Below, in pieces: positions 1 to 10,958 of a stretch of DNA of 64,000 nt. Source of the DNA: Nymphalis io (taxonomy: Eukaryota > Arthropoda > Insecta > Lepidoptera > Nymphalidae); assembly GCF_905147045.1 (NCBI RefSeq), contig NC_065895.1:9801001-9865000 (forward strand), in the 5' to 3' direction. The translations under genes and the position numbers were made by a program. Every line of letters begins with the position of its first letter. Position 1 is the stretch's first letter. The notes under the pieces are model-generated. The model was not told the origin of the DNA, searched no databases, and was given only the letters and a program-made list of their open reading frames with translations.

Positions 1-1050
1 TCATTATTGAAAATTTGAGAAAAACTATCACGGATTTACATTTTTCCGACGTCGTTTTTTATTTTTATATTTCCATTTCTTTTTTGACCGAGAAGATAAA
101 ATGTTAGTGAACTCTTTGTCTATATATAATTAAATAATAAAATGTATATGTACGTCTCCATATATGGAAATTAAGGCTATATATTCAGTTATATTTTGCT
201 TAATAGCTTATATACTATGTACATATTTATTAATCTTAAGAGAGATTATAAAACAAAATTGCTAATTTTTTACTTCATTTTGTATGGTAATATCAGTTCT
301 AAGCTAAAAATTAAATATTGTATATAAACTAAATTAACTTAAAGCGTTGTCTGATCAGAAAAATAAAAGTATAAAATTTTCTTGATAGATAAATATCATG
401 AAATATATTCTTTTACATTTTTTTTGTTTTATACTTATAATGCTATACTTTATTGAGACAAAATTAGATATTTAGTTATATTTACAAATAATGAAGGGCT
501 GCCTCTAACGATTTTTTTTTTGTGGAAAATGATTTTGTTCTATTTTTATAATGATATTTGTTGCTTACTACATTTTTTTACGCAAAAAACCGCATCTCTT
601 ATTGCGACAGATGACGTACGTGTGGGTGATATTTCAAACACATATTTGTTTCTTAAGTTAGACGTTGTGGCGCTGTCGAGAAGAGAGGACAACGGAAAAA
701 AAATTAAAGCACTTTGCGCTAATAGTTATCGTATTATTGTTGAAGGAACTATACTATATTTTTTAAAGTTATTTGTGAAATATGGGCAACGCTAAAAATA
801 ATAATCAAATACGATACTGCTGGTCGTTGTAAACAGAAAAAGCAGAAAGATTAGATCGCGTCGCGAGAGGGGCGTGTAATTGAAGTACTGATGAAATCTG
901 AAATTTTGCTAACTTCAGATTTCACTCATAGTATTGTTTTTAAATGAAAATAGGTATATTGTCAAAATACACCTAATATTATTACAGTATACCTAATATT
1001 GTCTAGATCATCTATGTTTTTGATCGAGCTATACTTTTATTATTTATGTA
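1..1050. other. AT-rich stretch, no gene seen
   Basis: Low-complexity AT-rich DNA with poly-A and poly-T runs. A 91-codon reading frame at 520-795 shows no recognisable domain and I treat it as chance. No repeat of the families labelled in this window was recognised here. Confidence 0.5.
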
Positions 1051-1052
1051 TT

Positions 1053-1250
1053 GTCAGCGGACGGGCGGAATGGCGACGCGAAACAGGGATGACGGCGGCG
1101 CGTCGTGTTCTATGAGCCGTCGTGTAATATTAGTAGTCACACAGACAACGGGACGTGGTCCGACGAGCGCCACACTGTGTGACGTCTTCTATATTAACTG
1201 GTACATTAGAACTGAACGCCCCGTCGCCGTCCGTCCCGCCCGCTGTCTGA
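1053..1250. mobile_element. GC-rich island with inverted ends, possible MITE
   Basis: A sharply GC-rich island in AT-rich DNA. The left end (from about 1055, starting cagcggacggg) matches the reverse complement of the right end (to about 1246) at 19 of 24 positions by eye. An internal perfect inverted repeat, gtcacacag at 1136-1144 and ctgtgtgac at 1175-1183, encloses a 30-nt loop. There is no transposase ORF and I found no clear target duplication. A non-autonomous DNA transposon fits best; a GC-rich regulatory island is the alternative. Confidence 0.4.
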
Positions 1251-1475
1251 CCATACCATTATAGACCAAGTACAGTTCATATATTATGATCAATGAGATT
1301 AAGAGATTATCGTCTTAATACTAACATCTCACTAGTTTGACCTTTTAGTGTAATTAATGGTGTTGAATAATTTATTAGTATTATTTGACACAAATACATA
1401 GGAATTATGAAACATAACGGCGATTGTAATGTGATTGTGGTATTTCATTTAAGTTAGGAATACAATTAAATTGAG

Positions 1476-1710
1476 TGTCTCGTTGGTCTAGTGGCTAGCT
1501 TAAAAGGTAGATCTTGGAGATCTTGGTTCATACTCCGGGTTGTGACGGTAAAATGTAATAAGGGTTTTTGTTAGTAAATTCTTATTAGCAGCCTGTAGTT
1601 TGTTAGTCGGCAATGTTAAGTGCTCTCAAGTCGTGTCCGATTGCCATCCCATATGATTATGAGAAAGAGGGAATGAAGAGTGCACTAGTGTTTATGTACA
1701 CAATTATTCA
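1476..1710 (+). mobile_element. SINE family D, diverged copy
   Basis: The tRNA-like head reads ctcgttggtctagtggctag (A-box type), followed by a worn B box. The body matches the better-preserved copy at 15465-15830, including the segments equivalent to 'cgtgtccgattgcc' and 'gagtgcacta'. It runs directly into a family A copy. Confidence 0.65.
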
Positions 1711-1951
1711 CTGGTCACTACCACCCATAAACATTGGCATTGCAAATATAAACCATCGCTTACATCGTCAATGCGCCACAAACCTTGGGAATTGAGATGT
1801 TATGTCCCTTGTGCCTGTAGTTTCACTGGCTCACTCACCCTTCAAACCACAACACAACAATACTAAGTACTGATGTTTTGCGGTAGAATTTCTGATGAGT
1901 GGGTGATACCTATCTAAACGAGCATGCACAAAGCCACTTACTACCACCAAG
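1711..1951 (-). mobile_element. Family A retroposon copy
   Basis: It matches the full copies at 44971-45265 and 58091-58382 in the sections ccttgggaattgagatgtta, cactggctcactcaccc, gcggtagaat and gatgagtgggtg. The poly(T) end is missing and is replaced by the preceding family D copy. Strand is defined so that the poly(A) end is 3'. Confidence 0.75.
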
Positions 1952-2118
1952 TGAAATTGGATCTTAATTTGTCACCGTGGACCATAGAAACTGACACTGC
2001 AGCAAGCACTACGCTGCAAACACCACACATATGTTACGTTCAACCAAAGATACTGTAATACGCGAAGTATTTATATAGAATTTTTAATTTTGATTTGTAT
2101 TTTAGTCCTAAATCTAAA

Positions 2119-2675
2119 TGACGAGCCGGTTGGCGTGGTTGGTAGATAGCCTTTCACGCCGAAGGTTGTGGATTCGATTCCCACCCAGGACAGACATTTG
2201 TGTGCATGAACATGTCTGTTTGTTTTGAGTCTGGGTGTAATTATCTATATAAGTATGTATTTAGAAAAGAAAATTAGTATTTGTCGTATATCAGTTATCT
2301 GGTTTCCATAGCACAAGAAAGCCGAGATGGCTTAGTGGTTAGAACGCGTGAATCTTAACCGATGATCGTGGGTTCAAACCCGGGCAATTACCACTGAATT
2401 TTCATGTGCTTAATTTGTGTTTATAATTCATCTCGTGCTTGACGGTGAAGGAAAACATCGTGAGGAAACCTGCGTGTGTCTAATTTCATTGAAATTATGC
2501 CACATGTGTATTCCACCAACCCGCATTGGAGCAGCGTGGTGGAATAAGCTCCAAACCTTCTCCTCAAAAAGAGGAGAGGAGGCCTTTAGCCCAGCAGTGG
2601 GACATTCACAGGCTGTTACGGGATTAGATGGCCGTGTGTGAAAAATGTCCCAGGATAATATTATTATTATTATAG
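2119..2675 (+). mobile_element. SINE family C copy interrupted by a family B SINE
   Basis: The head, tgacgagccggttggcgtgg, carries an A-box-like block and a B box (ggattcgattcccacc). The body follows the copies at 9073, 10682 and 62766 up to 'gtttccatagcacaag' near 2316. After the inserted B element the C body resumes at about 2622 (agatggccgtgtgtgaaaaa) and ends in an ATT-repeat tail. About 25 bp of C consensus are missing at the join. Confidence 0.75.
2318..2621 (+). mobile_element. SINE family B, nested in family C
   Basis: A near full-length tRNA-derived SINE. The head is agccgagatggcttagtgg (A box), the B box is gggttcaaacccggg, and the 3' region is 'cccagcagtgggacattcac'. Reading frames across it, such as 2417-2641, belong to the SINE and are not genes. 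It lies inside the family C copy. Confidence 0.85.
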
Positions 2676-3135
2676 TTTTTATATAAATAAAGATGTCTTA
2701 TGTTAAATAAATATGCCTTATATAAAGATAAGAGTTTTGGTAGGCTTATCGAATATATATATTTAGAGCTGTAAAATTTATATATGCTGCTTAAATGAAG
2801 ATAAAACCTTTAGATATTTTATATTTCTAAATAAGAGTCCTTAAAGTAATTTTTCTTGAGAAAAATTAAGACGGCTTTTAGCAGAATATTCACTGGACAT
2901 AAATAATACGAGAGAGTTTTCGTAGCAATATTTTATAGCTGAACGGTAATTTGACATGTTGAAACGCGGTTTACCGGCGAAATGTGTACCAAAGTAAATA
3001 GCGAACTTTCGAACCTAATGGGTGTAGTTATTATAAAATGTTTGCGTAATTTTTTTCCTTAATAAAATCCATTTAGAAATTGTACAACTTCGCAGTTTGT
3101 ATTTGTTGTTTTGTTAAGTAATGATTTGTATATAT

Positions 3136-3210
3136 CCTACTTTTGGGCTAAGGTCTCTCGTTTTAAAAAGGTTTGGAGTTTATACCACGCTGCTCCAATG
3201 CAAGATTAGT
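3136..3210 (-). mobile_element. SINE family B 3' fragment
   Basis: Reverse-oriented B tail: gggctaaggtctctcgtttt followed by 'tttggagtttataccacgctgctccaatg' in shortened form. It is truncated and sits just before the palindrome at 3228-3285. Confidence 0.6.
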
Positions 3211-3227
3211 AAATTGCAATTGTGTCA

Positions 3228-3285
3228 GTATTTCTTTTGATATGGTTTCTAGGATACCTCCTAGAAACCATATCAAAAGAAATAC
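3228..3285. repeat. Perfect palindrome, 27-bp arms, 4-nt loop
   Basis: The left arm (3228-3254) begins gtatttcttttgatatgg. The right arm (3259-3285) is its exact reverse complement. The loop is tacc at 3255-3258. It lies between a B fragment and an A element. Neither arm matches the repeat families defined in this window. Confidence 0.95.
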
Positions 3286-3290
3286 TTTTA

Positions 3291-3469
3291 TAGAGCTTTG
3301 TGCAAGCCCGTCTGCGCAGGTGCCACCCACTCATTAGATATTCTACCGCTAAACAGCAATACTTAGTTTGAAGGGCGAGTGAGCCACATCTTAGATTTCA
3401 ATATTGGTAACGCATTGTATATACTAGGAATGGTATGCTCGTCCGCCTACCTAATTTATAAAAAAAAAA
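3291..3469 (+). mobile_element. Family A copy with internal deletion
   Basis: It starts tagagctttgtgcaagcccg, contains 'ccacccactcattagatatt', and ends with cgtccgcctacc and a poly(A) run. The middle section is deleted or scrambled compared with full copies. Confidence 0.75.
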
Positions 3470-5455
3470 GAAATATTAACCTCTTACGTCGCTAACTTAC
3501 ATGCGTTACCGACCATGGAAATTAAAATATCATGTCACTAGTGAAGTGACTCGAGTTACACTGTTATCTAAAGAACATGACTTGAAAATTAATAGTAATC
3601 AAGGTAACAAATAAAAGTTACTGTAATAGATTTTATTTTCATCAGCACAAAAATCATGAGCAAGATTTCAACTCAATCGCTTTCATGGCTAAATCACTGA
3701 ACTGATTTTGTTAAAATTTATTATAATGCAAGATCGAACCCCAAAAGAAGCGCAAAAGCTAGTTTTTATACTTAAGACCTACTCAGTGTACCCCAAACAC
3801 GCGAGTGAAAACTACATACTTATATATAATATTAGATGTATTTGAGATTTAAGTAGAAATGTTGCTTTAAGACATTCTAAAGTATATGTACATATTTATG
3901 CAAGTCTATTATTGTTTAATCAAGCAGAAATATCATTTAGATAATTTGAGTTACTCTCAATTCTCGTGTTTACTTAATATGGCTTGTATTAAATTTGATT
4001 CAACGTTAAATTCATAATTCAATATATATATATATATACACACAGATTTATTTGTCAGATTTGTTTGTACGGATTTATTTAAAATCTAATCTGAATATGA
4101 CATTAAAAATGTATACGCCGAAAGATTATTAAATCAAACCTAAACAATGCGTTTTGTTGTTCATTAATTGATGATATTATGTGATATGTTAACGAATTTA
4201 TATGGTAAAACAAATGTCCACAGGATATTGGCTACAACTCGGTATCGATAATCGTAAAAGCTGAGGCTAGGCCGCGAAATTAAGTAGCGTAGTTTTTATT
4301 GTCGCGGTTTATATACGTAAAGGAAAAAAAACACAGATTTTTTTTAGCCGTAAGAATTTTAAATCATTAACGAATCATCCTAAAACCATACTGGTTTTTT
4401 TTGCAGTGACGTCCCTGAGGTTTAAAAATGACTGTATCGTTCTGCATTTTCGCATTTCTGTAAAATATCTGTTGTTTAATAAAAAAATATTTGAGGTGCG
4501 GATAAAACTAACTAATTAAGGTTGACTGGTATCTATTACAGTTATTTTTATTTTTTATTTATTCAATATTTTGGAAATATACGGTACTACAGAAAATATA
4601 AATTAAAAATAGCTTTATTTAAAATCAATTCAGTTTCCCATTATATACAGACAAATAAATATATACAAACAAAATATTTTACAGAGTATAAAGCATATGA
4701 AAGTATATACAATAATCAATTTAATAATTTAATACTTTTTAACAGACTTGAATTTTGCGAGAGTGAGATAAAACATACCTAATTTAGAAAATATATTATT
4801 ATTTTGTAAACAATATCTAACAATAATACTCTATTTTGTCTATTTATGTTGTTAGTAATTTAAATTACTAAACGCTTAACCCGATAAATTATATTTACTT
4901 GTAGAAATACAAACTATCAAATATTGTTCTATGGCTTGCTTAAATATTCCAACATACATAATTCAAATCATACGACATCAGTTCGCTTTATATCATTATT
5001 ATGTAAATATTACGAGGCTTAAATTTAGAACGATTTATACAAATATAACAACATTTTATTGATTTTCTAAGTCAGGTCACGAGGGAGTGATCGTGATAGT
5101 GATTAATAGAACTGCCATGACATGTGAAAATCAAAACCCCTCCAACGCCTGCTGTCAGGAAATCAGTCGTGACCTATTTAATGTATATATAATAAAGCAA
5201 TTATATAATGAAACTAAATTAAAAATCTATTATTAGGTTTATTTTAAATTATGTAATACGTTACGTTAAAGGAGGTTTCATTTGTTTTACAAGCTGCTGA
5301 GCTCGGAACATTTTTATTACGAGAATTTTGAATATGAAATTAAGGGTAGTTTATGAATCTTTATATTTTAATTTATTTAAAAGGTGCCTGATACTAATTT
5401 TTCTAAAATTAAACCCGTGGATTTCACATTAGAACATATACTGGTGTATTTTTGC
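3470..5455. other. AT-rich stretch, no gene seen
   Basis: It holds a short (AT)n/(AC)n microsatellite at about 4021-4042 and several poly-T runs. The 86-codon frame at 4522-4782 is dominated by residues from AT-rich codons (I, N, K, Y, F) and looks like chance. No repeat family is recognised. Confidence 0.5.
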
Positions 5456-5552
5456 TTGTGGTAGAGCTTTCTGCAAGCTCGTCTGGGTAGGTACCACCCA
5501 CTCATCACATATTCTACCGCAAACAGCAGTACTTGGTATTGTTGTGTTCCAA
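5456..5552 (+). mobile_element. Family A 5' fragment
   Basis: It reads ggtagagctttctgcaagct through 'ggtaccacccactcatcac' and 'cagtacttggtattgttgtg', then stops in an A-rich run. The 3' two thirds are missing. Confidence 0.75.
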
Positions 5553-5737
5553 CACAAAAAAAAACACAGGTAGACAGACAATATTAGAAAAAAATTGTAT
5601 TATTTTCAAATCAATCAAAGACTGCACATAAGGTATTATAGTGCAAAAGTTTGTGCACGTAAAAACACAACTGTAGGTGGTTTTCAAACTCTGATAGTCC
5701 AATTAGCTGAGAAACCAACACCACTGGAAATTATCAG

Positions 5738-5912
5738 GTGATCAGGCGCAGGCCCAATGCTTTTGCGTGCTTACCGAGGCACAGGAGTGTAAACAACTGA
5801 TAACTTGAGGAGAAAATCAACATTCACTTTAATTGGTTTGACACAAGATTCGACCTCGGGACCTCCTAATTAGAAGCTGATTAGAAGCCATATAACCTTG
5901 CCGCTGACCAAT
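5738..5912 (-). mobile_element. SINE family D, diverged copy
   Basis: Reverse complement of family D: 'tcaggcgcaggcccaatgc', 'gtgcttaccgaggcacaggag' in shortened form, and a degraded B box (gattcgacctcgggacct). Confidence 0.5.
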
Positions 5913-5980
5913 AGCCAGTTTCGACTTTATACTCCCATCATAAATATGTACAAGATTCAGGTATGTCAAGAGACACTAAA

Positions 5981-6186
5981 CAAATCAAATCAATCAATCA
6001 ACAGCCAATCGTTGTCCACTGCTGAACATAGGCCTCTCCCAAGGTGCGCCAAAGCTCCCTGTCCTCCGCCTTCCGCATCCAGTTGGTGCCCGCCACCTTC
6101 TTAAGGTCGTCGGTCCACCTGGCTGAAGGGCGCCCTACGCTGCGCTTGCCGATTCGCGGTCTCCACTCTAGGACTCGTCTAAACAA
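5981..6186 (-). mobile_element. RTE-clade retrotransposon, C-terminal fragment
   Basis: On the minus strand, 6186 down to 5998 encodes the end of an RTE-type reverse transcriptase. Recognisable blocks are RIGKRSVGRPSARWTDDLKK and then ELWRTLGEAYVQQWT. After the stop lies a short tandem repeat (caatcaatcaa at 5990-6000), typical of RTE 3' tails. The element is severely 5'-truncated and cannot be active. The overlapping plus-strand frames are its shadows. Confidence 0.85.
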
Positions 6187-7331
6187 ATACTTTATTAAAA
6201 TATGCTCATTGAGCGTTCCTTACGCTCACTACGATTATATTTACAGAGCGGCATCGTTACTAGTATTAAGCTCTAGGATTATCAAAAATAATCCAAGAAA
6301 GCTTCGTGGTTGCTAAGATACGTATCCATTGTTCTAGTATACGGGTGCATTGAACTGAATATACAATACTTAAACGACTCTTATCTAGATTTGACAAATC
6401 CTTTCTATTTGATGAATGAAAATAATATAAACTTAAGTCCCTCATAGCTACGATTTTTTGAAGTGAAATGTATGTTTATTTTATTCGAACCTAAAAAAAG
6501 TTACAAACCAATTTCGCTTACGAAGTCAGATTATGTTATTTATTTTTTTATTCTCAATAGTTAGTTTCTAAGTATGAAAAACCGTTGATCTTGTGTCGGA
6601 ACTCTCTGCGGCCCCATAGTCTTACGACAATAGCAAACCCAGGTGCTGCCATGACATTATGAAAAGTAAGTCCTTGATCCACCTAGACCAGTAGCATTGC
6701 AAGAAGCAACCATTCCTTATATTGTAAATATGCCTTCAACCATGGTCTCTAATATATTCTCTTCTAGGTCTTTTCCTGTAAACACGCTGGCTCACTTAAT
6801 CTTTAAATTGATACAGAGCAATACAAAGTATTGACGCAGTAAACGAGTGGGAGTTACACGACTAATTAGGAAAAGCCGAAATGTAAAAACCTGATAAGTA
6901 ACTGATAAGGTCGTCCGATCCATAAAAACACAAGTATCATGATTAGAAAATGAATAATCGATGTTCCGAGTTATTGACTAGGTGAAATTTGATTTTTTTT
7001 TTGCATTCGTTGCTGGAAGTAATAGGTAATAGGATCTAAGAAATCTCCATTATTTCTATAATTAAACTGGTGGTTACAATTTTTTCAATTTTTTCCAAGA
7101 CTTAGTGAATGTGTGAATGATAAAATATGTGTGTGTCTAACGTACTGAATCCCAGAAGTTGGATATTTTGATGTGCTGTCTGTTATTGTTACCAATATGT
7201 TTTTATTGTTTTTTCCTAAATGTGATATTTACTGTAAATTTGAATATCAAGTACTGTTATTGTATTCTCAGTTACGCGCAATAGCGTATTTAACTATCCG
7301 TAACGAAATGAATGCAATTGGAGGTCACTAG
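6187..7331. other. AT-rich stretch with one old repeat copy
   Basis: Apart from the diverged family A copy at 6693-6870, I see no gene or repeat. The terminal part of the 103-codon minus frame (7328-7639) overlaps a SINE B tail at 7538-7577 and is discounted. Confidence 0.4.
6693..6870 (-). mobile_element. Family A, strongly diverged copy
   Basis: The block order of family A is kept ('agcattgcaagaagcaacca', 'cacgctggctcac', 'acagagcaatacaaagta', 'aacgagtggg') but with many substitutions. It is an old insertion. Confidence 0.45.
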
Positions 7332-7454
7332 ATGCATTTCCTCGTTCCTAAACATGGTTCCGTAGAGAAAAACAAAATTATCTCTGCAAAAACAAGAAGG
7401 GCCATGAAGGCCGTAAACAACATAATAACGAATCGCTTCCTTCCAACGAAATAA
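7332..7454 (+). CDS. Small 40-codon ORF, unrecognised
   Basis: A complete ATG-to-TAA frame begins MHFLVPKHGSVEKNKIISAK and ends in a basic stretch (TRRAMKAVNN...FLPTK). Its composition is more protein-like than the surrounding AT-driven frames. I recognise no domain, and no promoter or partner exon was seen. It may be a relic or chance. Confidence 0.15.
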   Translation: MHFLVPKHGSVEKNKIISAKTRRAMKAVNNIITNRFLPTK

Positions 7455-8149
7455 ACAAGATCTTTATTTTTTATTGAAATTTTAAAACTATGACGGCAAG
7501 TTGTAAAAGTATAAAAACTAACCAACTCGTTGAGATAAGCTTCAAGCCCAGATTTGCACAGCAGTGGGACATTACTGTCTGGTAAAAAAAAATCCTCGAA
7601 GGCTCGGGGTGTAAATAAAAAGAAAAAAAAACAACGCACAAAACCGACACTTAATAGATTTCACTTTATAAGAGTAATTTGGTGATAACTTGAAGTTCAT
7701 GTAATGTAATATCAAGTACAGTTGGTGAAAATTTATTAAAAATTATAAAAAAATATTAAACTAAATATTATTCCCCAGAGAACATAATCCTTCCTAAAAC
7801 GGAAGCACTCTTTGCTTTTTATAAGTAGTTTCTCGAAAGTTCCTTCTTGAGTTTTCTTTTGGTAGTATAATATATTGATTTATCATGGCTTTGTTATATT
7901 TAATACTATTTGTTATGTATCGTACATATATACATACATATATATTAAGCTGAATAGTTTGTTTTGAATGCTATAATATAAGAACCTACCGGTTCGATTT
8001 GAATGTTATATGGGTAATTTATTAAGAAAAATTACAGACTATAAAATACCATGCTAAGATTCGCGGGAGCGGGTTTATTTAAGCCGGAGTCGCTACTAAC
8101 TTATATTCTGCATTTTCTCCTTGTATGTTTCGACTTTCTCGTTTGTTTA
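7455..8149. other. AT-rich stretch, SINE B tail fragment only
   Basis: A short family B 3' fragment lies at about 7538-7577 (cacagcagtgggacatta). Nothing else was recognised. Confidence 0.4.
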
Positions 8150-8452
8150 GTGATTAGATATAATGCAGCAGATATCGGGGACTTAGGTTTAAACCTCAGG
8201 CGAGGCCGATAAGAAGTTATTGGGTTTTTCTGTGAAAAATCCTTAATAGCAGTCGTGAGTCTGGTAAATCGAAGTATATACTCCTGTATCTCGGAAAGCA
8301 CGTAAAGCCGTTGGTCCTGCACCTGAACTCTATCCGGAGAGCTAGGGCTTAGAGAGTGCACCTGTATTTGCACTCACACTTGTGCACTATAATATGTCAT
8401 GAGCAGTTGGCTAATCTCTCTTGAGGTTGGCCGCCGTGGCCTAAAACGGTCT
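8150..8452 (+). mobile_element. SINE family D copy
   Basis: The head is degraded but the body is clear: attgggtttttctgtgaaaa, then cggaaagcacgtaaagccgt, then 'gtgcactataatat' and ggctaatctctcttgaggtt. A 90-codon minus frame here is a shadow of the repeat. Confidence 0.8.
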
Positions 8453-9072
8453 GTCTCATATATTTTAAATATCTACTGATTGGTTGAATAATTATACATT
8501 TCTATTAAAAATTTTTACTTTTCCTTAGCACATATTCCATTCAAACAAGAACAAAACAAACATCTTTGTATCGAAGTTTTCGTCTCGCTACGAGTACGTA
8601 ACTGTTTACATTTGCTTGTAGCGAGGTTTATCAACTAGCTATGTAACAAGTTGTTTTATCGCTGTTTTTTTACGTAAAATGTACCGTAATTGTACTTACA
8701 ATCGTATGTAATCTGAAGTCGTTACGTTTAATAATTTTCTTTTTAATTTTTTATGTAACTATATATGAAAATTACTTCTTGAAGTTCAATCTATTTTATA
8801 AATATTCTGAATAAATCTTGCAAGTATAAAAATAGGGTATGGTTAATATATAAATAGGAATGGCCGGGAGCCGAAGCGGCCCAGTGAATAAAGTATGTAA
8901 ATTTTAAGAAAAGTTCAAGGTACGAATACGGACAAGTATTGTTAATTTTTTATGCTCAGTGGTGTAGCTTTATGTAGTTTTAGTCTTAGATGATAAGAAC
9001 TCCAACTTTCCAATTGTGAAAAAATGGATGGTTAATTTATACATATAAAAGAAGAGATAGTTTGAAAATAAT
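8453..9072. other. AT-rich stretch, weak SINE B head
   Basis: A diverged B-like head may lie at 8868-8945 (gccgaagcggcccagtg, then a worn B box). Otherwise no feature was seen. Confidence 0.35.
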
Positions 9073-9339
9073 AATACCCTGGCACATTTTTTTTCACACA
9101 CGGCCATCAGATCACAAATTAAGCTTGTACAAAGCTTGTGCTATGGAAGCCAGACAATTGATATACTACATATATTACTTTTTCTTTTGTAAATACATAA
9201 TTATATAGATAATTACACCCATACTCAGGACAAACAGACATGTTTGTGTACACAAATGTATGTCCTGGGTGGGAATCGAACCCACAAACTTCGGCGTAAA
9301 AGGCAAGAATCTACCAACCACGCCAACCGACTCGTCAAA
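9073..9339 (-). mobile_element. SINE family C copy
   Basis: Reverse orientation. The ATT tail lies at the low-coordinate end, followed by 'cacacacggccatcagatc', 'caagcttgtgctatggaa', and the B box and A box near 9268-9337 (cctgggtgggaatcgaaccc). It has no nested B element. Confidence 0.85.
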
Positions 9340-10450
9340 ATTCATACAAAACTTCGCACAGCCGGATTAAATTTCACTCGCCTGGTTTTATTTATTTAAT
9401 ACTATATTACATAACACAACAAATATATGTATAGTACAAAAGGCGGGCTTAACGCTAAAAGCATTAGCTAACAGGCATCTTTAGGAAGTGCAGGAGATAA
9501 CATTAATTACTTTATAGGTGTGCAAGAGAATAATAAATGATTTTAAAGAATAAAATTTATATATAGATAGAAATACACACACATATTTACATACAATTTA
9601 AATTATATAAATGCACGGTTTAATGTACATTTAGTTAGCTTAATTAAGCGAACTTCCGATAAATTTTGATAATTTCTCAAAATTATTTCTTCGTTACCCT
9701 GACTCATTAAAAAAAAAAAACTTTAGTTGTGTTGAATATTTAATAATTAAAATTTTTATAAAGTTTATATTATGATAAAATTATCGTAAGCAATTTATTT
9801 AGGAATTTAACTTATTTGACCATTTCTAAAATAATAATATCTAGCCATCCGTTTTAATTAATCTATAAATATGAATGAGCTACGCAGTTAAAATTAGGTT
9901 AGTTTTGTTAGGGGAACGGTTTTTATTATTATTACTGGTCTATTTATATCCTTACAATAATTATATAAATGATTTATCATTGTACATTTAATTAATTAAT
10001 TTTAGACTTAAAATTTATAATAAATGAGAATCCTAAAAACGTCTAACCAATCATACACATACGTAATGCAAACGGACATATGTGTAAAGCAACTTTGTTT
10101 TGTACTAAATAAAGTAGCGATACATTAAATTACCAACATTGAGCCTTGAGCAAGGATTTCTAAGGATAAACTAAGTAGGATAAAAAAATCAGCCTGCGGC
10201 AAAATTACTCTCCTATTTACTTATATTATATGAAACAAAAACATATTTCGAAAACAAGTTTCAAAATATTCCATCGAACCAAATTGTAAAATAATACAAT
10301 ATGCTTAAGTATATGAGTAATTGTTAAAGCCGGCTATCGGCTATAAAGGATTTCGTTGTCATAAATAATGATTTGCGACCCTCAAATGCCTCCGTTTGCT
10401 CGAAGTTTCTGTTTGAAGCAGTGATTCCTGCATATAGTTTGTTAGTTTAG
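9340..10450. other. AT-rich stretch, no gene seen
   Basis: Only A/T runs and short imperfect repeats. The part from 10370 to 10450 is less AT-rich and leads into the candidate exon at 10451. Confidence 0.4.
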
Positions 10451-10559
10451 GACGCGGTATATCGATGCGGACTTTGGAAGATTTTCTCAAAGACAAGATT
10501 TGGAGGAGTTTAACCACAATGTTAGCCGAGGGAAATTATTAAGTCAGCTTCGAGATTAA
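10451..10559 (+). CDS. Exon-like ORF, unrecognised
   Basis: An AG preceded by a T-rich tract (gtttgttagtttag) at 10450 could be a splice acceptor. After one leading base, 35 open codons run to TAA at 10557-10559. The peptide starts TRYIDADFGRFSQRQDLEEF and ends in SQLRD. Codon choice is mixed and acidic and basic residues balance, unlike the local AT-rich chance frames. No domain is recognised and no upstream exon is found. A terminal exon, a relic or chance are all possible. Confidence 0.2.
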
Positions 10560-10681
10560 TGGGCGTATAGTAAAACGTACCCAGTTTTGTATCGTAAACT
10601 TGAATAAAATCTCAATAAACAACCAAAAGGAACGCAAGTACGGAGTTGATACGCAACAGTCTAAATGTTGAAAATATTTAT

Positions 10682-10958
10682 AATAATAATATAATAATAT
10701 CCTGGGACATTTTTCACACACGGCCATCTGATCCCAAATTAAGCTTGTACAAAGCTTGTGCTATGGAAACCAGACAACTGATATACTACATATACTACTT
10801 TTCTTTTTGTAAATACATACTTATATAGATAATTACACCCAGACTTAGGACAAACAGATATGTTCATGCACACAAATGTCTGTCCTGGGTGGGAATCGAA
10901 CCCACAACCTTCGGCGTGAAAGGCAAGTGTTCTACCAACCACGCCAACCGGCTCGTCG
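10682..10958 (-). mobile_element. SINE family C, well-preserved copy
   Basis: It begins with an AAT-repeat tail and then cctgggacatttttcacaca. It ends with the tRNA-like head: the B box in gtgggaatcgaacccacaac and the A box in 'accaaccacgccaaccgg'. It is one of the clearest references for family C. The overlapping frames at 10646 and 10739 are not genes. Confidence 0.88.

Noticed and set aside
2335..2392. tRNA gene in the SINE B head (also 9268, 10890, 15470, 47000 and similar)
   Set aside because: The A and B boxes are present, but the head continues into the SINE body and I see no complete cloverleaf with a matching acceptor stem. These are tRNA-derived SINE promoters.
7328..7639. 103-codon minus ORF as a membrane protein
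   Set aside because: Part of it is the antisense of a SINE B tail (7538-7577), and the rest is driven by AT-rich sequence.
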